NCBI GenBank assembly: GCA_964472385.1
Contig: CAYYLT010000033.1
Coordinates: 1 to 17,323, forward strand
Source: JAGXLC01 sp964472385
GTDB lineage: Bacteria > Bacteroidota > Bacteroidia > Bacteroidales > UBA12077
DNA: 17,323 nt
Direction of reading: 5' to 3'
Shown: piece by piece, positions 16,107 to 17,323 of the stretch
Layout: every line of letters starts with the position of its first letter
Position numbering within the stretch: the stretch's first letter is position 1
Translations under genes and position numbers: made by a program
Notes under the pieces: model-generated
Seen by the model: the letters and a program-made list of their open reading frames with translations, nothing else
Databases searched by the model: none
Told to the model about the DNA's origin: nothing

Positions 16107-17033
16107 TTATGTTCTAAATATATTTTCATTATGCCATTTTAAAAAATTCCTATTAGGCAAGTCAATATTACTGTGGGGAAGGGAAATCAATCTTTGACCA
16201 TGAAATTTGTAATAATTTCTGCCATTGTCAAAGTCTTCCTTTATCATTCTGCTGATCTCAATGTCATATTTGTCTGTAACTGTAATATAGCCAGTGTCAA
16301 AGAGTTTGTGTAAATCTGCACGTAATAACAGGCCATTATTTATTGTATTTATTCCTGAAATTGAATACGGTTTAATGTGGGCAGCTTCCAATACTGGTAA
16401 AGTTTTCTCTCCGGTAATTGCACAGCGCCTTGAGTAAGCATCTGTAACCAGAATTCTGAAGGCGCCCTGGCCAATCCTCACATTTGTCCAATATTGACTG
16501 TATTGAGGAGTTGGTTCATTTACTACTTCTGAGGTTTGAGTTCCTGAATACTTTATTAATACAGATTGAATTATATTCCAGTATTTTTTGCCATATTCAT
16601 CGTCGGTACTGTATGTTTTTCCTTGAACAATATTTTTTGACCAGCCTGCAGGTAATGAGTTCCAATCAGCCTCATTAAAAAAGACAGGATTTGTCAATAC
16701 AATACATCCAATATTTGGATTTTCCTCAATAGGATTGAACCGGTCCCTATATGATTTGATTTTAGAATAAAAATCTGAATAATTGTCAATACCATTTCTA
16801 TCCTGAAAAACCTCCCATGCAAAGTTAATGGGAAGTATTGAATGGGAAATAAAAAAACCGATACCAGCTATCTTATTGATCGGACTCTTTAACTTCATTA
16901 AAAACGGAGAACCAGTCTTGATAGCTTTAAAATGGGTTAATCCACTAGGTTGCCAAAAGTTAATATCCTCCGGATGTATCCTTTTTAGAAAACGATACCA
17001 GTCAAGATCAGTATTTCCAATATAATAATTCAT
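16107..17033 (-). CDS. HNH endonuclease with N-terminal putative modified-base-binding domain
   Basis: This is a 308-residue protein from the ATG at 17033, ending in tandem TAA TAA. The C-terminal half is an HNH nuclease: GQGAFR (188-193), RRCAITG (202-208), LEAAHIKPY (215-223, with His219), NNGLLL (232-237) and DLHKLFDTGY (240-249, with His242). These are the conserved elements of HNH restriction-type proteins. Residues about 25-130 (WQPSG, FKAIKTGSPFLMKL, INKIAGIGFF and following) look like a compact beta-rich domain of the PUA/EVE type. Such domains precede HNH in many type IV restriction enzymes, where they sense methylated or hypermodified bases. The HNH call is firm and the N-terminal assignment is tentative. 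The gene stands alone on the minus strand and has no promoter box that I can identify. No partner methyltransferase is adjacent, consistent with a modification-dependent enzyme. Confidence 0.82.
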   Translation of the reverse strand: MNYYIGNTDLDWYRFLKRIHPEDINFWQPSGLTHFKAIKTGSPFLMKLKSPINKIAGIGFFISHSILPINFAWEVFQDRNGIDNYSDFYSKIKSYRDRFNPIEENPNIGCIVLTNPVFFNEADWNSLPAGWSKNIVQGKTYSTDDEYGKKYWNIIQSVLIKYSGTQTSEVVNEPTPQYSQYWTNVRIGQGAFRILVTDAYSRRCAITGEKTLPVLEAAHIKPYSISGINTINNGLLLRADLHKLFDTGYITVTDKYDIEISRMIKEDFDNGRNYYKFHGQRLISLPHSNIDLPNRNFLKWHNENIFRT

Positions 17034-17323
17034 GTTTGTTTATGGATATTACCCATATGTATAACTCTATTGTGTTTATGCCTATTACGAAGTTACAATT
17101 TTTTTGTTTTCAATATTTTTAAAGAGATTTATTAAAAGTTTCAGGGTTAAAGTTCCCCTGGTTCGGGAATAGATTTATATTTTTAATCCAATTAATTCAT
17201 TGGAAGGTGAATATTTGCATCTATTGGATGACAATATCTATCTTTTGGTTGTATGCCTGTTTTTCCAGGACATGCACAAGCATCTTAAAAGATGATTGAA
17301 TGACTGGTATTATCAACTATAGG
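17034..17323. other. AT-rich region with no supported gene
   Basis: These 290 bp lie upstream of the HNH gene and reach the window edge. The longest plus-strand stretch I checked (about 38 codons, ending at a TGA near 17293) has no start I trust and no resemblance to a known family. A tiny inverted repeat, CATCTT-AA-AAGATG, lies at 17281-17294. The promoter of the HNH gene is presumably here but was not found. Confidence 0.5.

Noticed and set aside
17170..17295. Possible small plus-strand coding remnant ending at a TGA near 17293
   Set aside because: About 38 codons, no clear start, no recognisable similarity.

Overview
The window looks like part of a defence island from a member of the Bacteroidota. 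The evidence is indirect. A perfect TAnnTTTG (-7) promoter box lies upstream of the main operon, start codons lack clear Shine-Dalgarno sequences, and the gene types are ones common in that phylum. No rRNA, tRNA, integrase, transposase or CRISPR array was seen.

Region 1 (1-11401, minus strand, moderate GC) is a tightly packed three-gene operon read from right to left. It encodes a DEAD/DEAH-type helicase of about 1,720 residues with a DUF1998-like region and a Vsr-like nuclease fold at its C-terminus. Next come a 935-residue SNF2/HepA-type helicase resembling DISARM DrmD, and a very large type IIG-like adenine DNA methyltransferase that runs off the left edge. Gene spacings are 1 and 4 nt. 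The parts recall class 1 DISARM (helicase, SNF2 helicase, adenine methyltransferase) and Druantia (giant DUF1998 helicase). However, no separate DrmB or DrmC (PLD nuclease) is seen, so this may be a compact restriction-modification-like system whose only candidate nuclease is fused to the giant helicase. The left end is not in view, so more genes may follow.

Region 2 (11402-13988, plus strand, clearly AT-rich) holds debris and a damaged defence gene: the C-terminal stub of a UvrD-family helicase, then a DUF262/HNH (GmrSD-like) gene cut by one in-frame TAG codon with its downstream half otherwise intact.

Region 3 (13989-16083) is an AbiE-type toxin-antitoxin pair on the minus strand. An AbiEi-like winged-helix antitoxin overlaps an AbiEii-like nucleotidyltransferase toxin by 8 nt, with an inverted repeat upstream that may be the operator. 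The pair lies between two 54-bp direct repeats, each equivalent to the last codons of the DUF262 gene. One is in place; the other is an orphan.

Region 4 (16107-17033, minus strand) is an HNH endonuclease with an uncharacterised N-terminal domain that may read modified bases, that is, a possible type IV enzyme. The last 290 bp contain no gene I can support.

Taken together, the island pairs a DNA-modifying helicase/methyltransferase system with two candidate modification-dependent nucleases (one interrupted) and a toxin-antitoxin module. The sharp composition change near 11400 suggests these parts have separate origins.
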